A DNA stretch of 64,000 nt, from NCBI GenBank assembly GCA_015832175.1, contig WJXW01000013.1, forward strand, positions 558,001 to 622,000, read 5' to 3'. Shown here piece after piece: positions 60,847 through 64,000 of the stretch (position 1 is its first letter; each line of letters starts with the position of its first letter). The position numbers and the translations under genes were made by a program. The notes below the pieces were generated by a model, which was not told the origin of the DNA, ran no database searches, and saw nothing but the letters and a program-made list of their open reading frames with translations. The stretch is from Paraphaeosphaeria minitans. Its lineage: Eukaryota; Ascomycota; Dothideomycetes; Pleosporales; Didymosphaeriaceae.

Positions 60847-62626
60847 GATCTATCTCTGCTAGGAAATATATACAGAGGCTGGAGATTGTTTAGCTATGCC
60901 AGGGATGTATCGGTGGTTGGCGCACCCCTGATATATGGAAGAAGCTACCTCATGTACCTACCTCGGTAGGCACTTAGGTACCTAGGTAGCTTTCTCTAGA
61001 AAGGCAGCTCACCTAGCCAGACCAAATCATCAATCTCATCTACCACTTTGCTGACAGCAGTCGCCGTCTCCTCTCCTCGTGCGCATATAGTCCATTCAAT
61101 CACTATCTTCTTCCTCACATTGACTTACAACAGTATGTTTATCAGAGTTGCGATCTAGTCTACGAGGGTCGTTCCCAACATTCTCATCAGGCTAAGTTCT
61201 CTTCAGCACATACACAAGCGCAAGATGAACTCCAATGAGATGCAGAAGATGCAGTTCTGGTCCCAGGAGATCCAAACGCGAAAAATACGGTCTTTCTTGA
61301 GCCCGAAAGATCGGCATTGCCAATGCGGCGTAGCTGTTGGATCGTTGAACCGCAACAAAAGCAAGGCCCTTTGCGAGAAGCCAAACGTAAGCATTGCGCG
61401 CCAGTGCAACTAATTTCCAGCCTGGGGCCTCATGAACTGCTTTGCTCGATGTGCTCGATTGACGCTGAACGATGCTTGGGATGTCTTGAGCACTCGACAC
61501 GCAAGCTTCATTGCAAAGGCCTGGATCACTATTTACCTAGTGACCCGTGCCTCACCGGACCATTTTTCCTATCAACGTTTCGTATCCAAGACCCTACCTG
61601 CGCCTCAACAGAATATTGCTACCAACACGTTCTCTACCCATCTACGCTATTTGCCACAGCAGCCGCTCTGCAGATAGAATTGCATCCACACATGCGAGGC
61701 ACTACATCGGTCTGTACTTATAGCACCATTGGACAGGTTCTCTACTACCTCTTATGCAAACTCTAAGCAGGAGCCATCGTCTGCATGCTATCCCAGTCTG
61801 CAGGATACATCCGGCCGGTGTGCCTTTGACATGCAAGGCACACTCTTTCCACACACGTTCTGTGTTTCGAAAACGGGTCTTTCTGACGACTTATGCGGAC
61901 CTGGATCTCATCCTTGGTCCAATTACCACGCTGGATGTTTGCAAGCTAGCGTCATGTTCTTTGAGTGAAAAGAGACACAGTGCCATCACTATCTAGCATC
62001 CTTGAGCACTGGACAAACAAGAGAGCTCTAAGCGACGTCGAAACAGTCCATCGAAGACCTCCCTATCTGTTAGAGTGCTGAATGTGATTACAGCATTTGT
62101 GCCATGCTTGCATTCCTTCACTCAGCCTGCTGCACCCGGCCGCTCTTTCCTTCCGTGCGATATCGCCCACCAAGAACCCCACACGGACCCAGAGCAAGAC
62201 CATGCGGCGTGGGCAGAACGACCAGACCTCCATTTGAACAGACGTACATCACGTCTGCCGGAAGAGTTTCTGGACGGTTTGGGGCGTCCGCCACACCCCA
62301 GGATTGGCCCCGATCCTGACCCAGAACCCTCCATGTTGTTAGCGATCCTGCAGGGGGCGCGGGACTGACCAATGCCATGATTTGCTGCACAAATCCCGTG
62401 CACTACCACCTGCAAGACTGTTTGATGAAGCAACATGTCGCTTCGAGCCGCCCGTTTCGAGCGAGAGCGATATCTCTGCCTGACTCCTCGTGCGCTCCAG
62501 CCCATGGGATGTTGAGCAATTTTTCTTTCCTTCTTTCTTTCTTCGAGTCCTCTCATTGTGAGGCGCATCGGCCAAAAGCAAGCCTTTGTTGACCGGCGAA
62601 CTTCTTCGATTGTCGTCCATGACGCG
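60847..62626. other. 1.8-kb intergenic interval, no gene seen
   Basis: Contains a short TACCTAGGTA/CCTACC cluster (60953-60991). Several ORFs of 60-210 codons on both strands have no recognisable product. Confidence 0.5.
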
Positions 62627-63397
62627 ATGTCCATCTTCCTGTTCCTCGCGCTCGTGCTGCCGCTGTTTGTAGGGACCATCGTTGGCGCAGATGCTCCCAC
62701 CGACTTGGCTGGCTTTCCCAAGTGCGCGGTACCTACGCCTCTCCCTGCATGCATGGCTATGTTACGATGTCCACGAACTGACTATTGTTGCTAGCAAACA
62801 TGCATCAGCAACAACCATGGCGGATGCGCCCTCCTCGACATGGAGTGCATGTGCAACAACCAAGTCCCGACCATCTTCAGCTGCATGCAGGGCTCCTGCA
62901 ACGCAGAAGATCAGGCTGCCACGTTGAGGTTTGCACAGGAGCTCTGCGATCAGGTTGGCGCTACGTCCACGGCGAAAGTATCTGGCGCTGCGAAGACGGG
63001 GGCGACAACGCTGTCCACGGTTACATCAACCCTGACTGGTTTCGCGGAAGCGACGTCGTCTTTGTCTCCCTCTTCGTCGTCGTCGTCGTCATCTGTGGCA
63101 TCGCCGAAGTCAGGCCTGTCGACGGGAGCGACGGCAGGGATAGGTGTGGGCGCCATGCTCGGTGCCATGGCCGTCGCGGCGGGCGGGTTCTTCGTCTGGC
63201 AGCGGAAGCGGGCACGCGATGTGGAGGAGCTGCCTGGGTCTGCGGCGAGGGAGGTGGGTCTGGAGTACACGCTGCCGCCTGAGTATGGGCAGAAGGGTGT
63301 GGAGGTTGTGGATGGAGTGCATATCATACACCACGAGGTGGACGGGGTGCAGTGGATGGAGCTGGAGGCGAAGGAGGCGACGAGGTATCTTCGGTAG
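62627..63397 (+). CDS. CFEM-domain membrane protein
   Basis: Surface protein with a fungal CFEM domain. Exons 62627-62728 and 62795-63397 (66-nt intron) give 234 aa. A signal peptide (MSIFLFLALVLPLFVGTIVG) precedes eight cysteines in CFEM spacing: KCAQTC, HGGC, MECMC, FSCMQGSC and ELC. In some fungi CFEM proteins bind heme or act at the host interface. A Ser/Thr-rich stalk follows, then a membrane span (GATAGIGVGAMLGAMAVAAG) and a cytoplasmic tail of about 70 residues beginning WQRKRARD. So this is a single-pass membrane protein and not the GPI-anchored kind. The Asp usual in heme-binding CFEM domains may be the one in LLDMEC. Splicing is supported because it restores Cys2 (CAQTC). Confidence 0.88.
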
Positions 63398-63873
63398 CTT
63401 CGGGCGGTAATCGATATTAGGGTAATGGCTTGGGATCATTCACCGGCGCCAGGCAGAATTAGGGCGTGACTGGGCTTTGCGTGGCCCTACCAAGATGGTA
63501 TGAAAGTGGGACAAGGCAGTGTAACAGTATCACGATGGCACCGCAAGAGCGGGAAAGGAAGTAGGAAGATTCTTTCATTTTGCTAGGTGAGGTGTACGAT
63601 GTCGGAATGTCCAATTCATCAATACCCAATCCATTTCATTCCGTTACTTTTCGCATGCAGCCGGTCGAGTGCCAGAGCGCTACTTCCGCGTTCACTTTCG
63701 TTTAGCATTTGCCATTCCGTCTGTCCGTCCACTGCAGTCTCAAACATGAACGATATCATTGAGAGACAGACACACGAGTCGGAACTGTTGTCAACATCCT
63801 GGATCACCTGTACTTGTTAGTCAGCTTGAAAATCTATGCTAAGGGAAGCAAATACTTACAGAAGCGACACCGC
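63398..63873. other. Intergenic between convergent 3' ends
   Basis: Downstream regions of the CFEM gene (+) and the partial GPI-type gene (-). No ORF recognised. Confidence 0.5.
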
Positions 63874-64000
63874 TTACAAGGCACCAAGGGCAGCCGCGAG
63901 AGCAGCACCGAGAAGACCAGTACCAGCGCGCACAACGCCCGCAGCAGCAGACGGCTCAGGCTTGCCGGTCTGGGTGCTAGTTGCCGTGTGGTTGCCAGTC
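63874..64000 (-). CDS. 3' end of a GPI-anchored-type protein (partial)
   Basis: Only the last 41 codons are in the window, stop TAA at 63876-63874. They read TGNHTATSTQTGKPEPSAAA and then a hydrophobic Gly/Ala/Leu tail GLLGAALAAALGAL. A Ser/Thr-rich stretch, small residues and a C-terminal hydrophobic segment with no charged end is the usual GPI-attachment signal of fungal surface proteins. What precedes it is outside the window. Confidence 0.55.
   Translation of the reverse strand, partial: TGNHTATSTQTGKPEPSAAAGVVRAGTGLLGAALAAALGAL

Noticed and set aside
62075..62754. ORFs of 97 codons (+) and 210 codons (-) upstream of the CFEM gene
   Set aside because: They overlap on opposite strands, neither shows a domain, and the minus one runs into the CFEM promoter and first exon.

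Overview
The window reads as nuclear DNA of a filamentous ascomycete (Pezizomycotina; Dothideomycetes is plausible but unproven). Genes carry 45-75 nt introns with GT..AG ends and CTNAC-like branch points. There are orthologs of fungal markers (FlbD, MTC6, TVP38, a CFEM protein), and one transposon has been heavily damaged by CpA-to-TpA mutation, the signature of repeat-induced point mutation (RIP). Exon borders were placed by eye. Every multi-exon model given with exon coordinates sums to an intact reading frame.

Left part, 1-14.8 kb, is gene-dense. It holds a broken MYND/MSS51-like gene (+), cullin-1 (-), a YjlB-type cupin (+), two abutting unknown genes (+), an unknown protein with an internal domain duplication (+), a 285-bp TTTGA satellite, and MTC6 (-).

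Middle part, 14.8-35.5 kb, is almost a gene desert. The only confident host gene is the conidiation regulator flbD (-), which lacks an in-frame ATG at the expected start. The interval holds many TAGG/CCTA tetranucleotide arrays, several minisatellites, and a complete 2.9-kb PIF/Harbinger DNA transposon. That element has 24-bp terminal inverted repeats, a TCA target duplication, and RIP-riddled transposase (+) and Myb/SANT-like (-) genes that are still in frame.

Right part, 35.5-64 kb, is gene-dense again. It holds MCM3 (-), a short-chain dehydrogenase relic, a short heme-thiolate peroxygenase (+), a GH43 arabinanase-like enzyme (+), two paralogous Cys-motif proteins (-), an FAD monooxygenase (- , 8 exons), TVP38 (-), an NAPE-PLD-like metallo-beta-lactamase-fold hydrolase (+), a possible GH78-like relic, a sterol-glucosyltransferase-like GT1 (+, 10 exons), an F-box/ankyrin protein (+), a CFEM membrane protein (+), and the 3' end of a GPI-type gene (-).

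The genes do not form an obvious pathway cluster. They are housekeeping genes (CUL1, MCM3, MTC6, TVP38) mixed with secreted or redox accessory genes. The most notable items are the Harbinger element, the desert around flbD with its apparent start-codon loss, and two lineage-specific-looking gene families.
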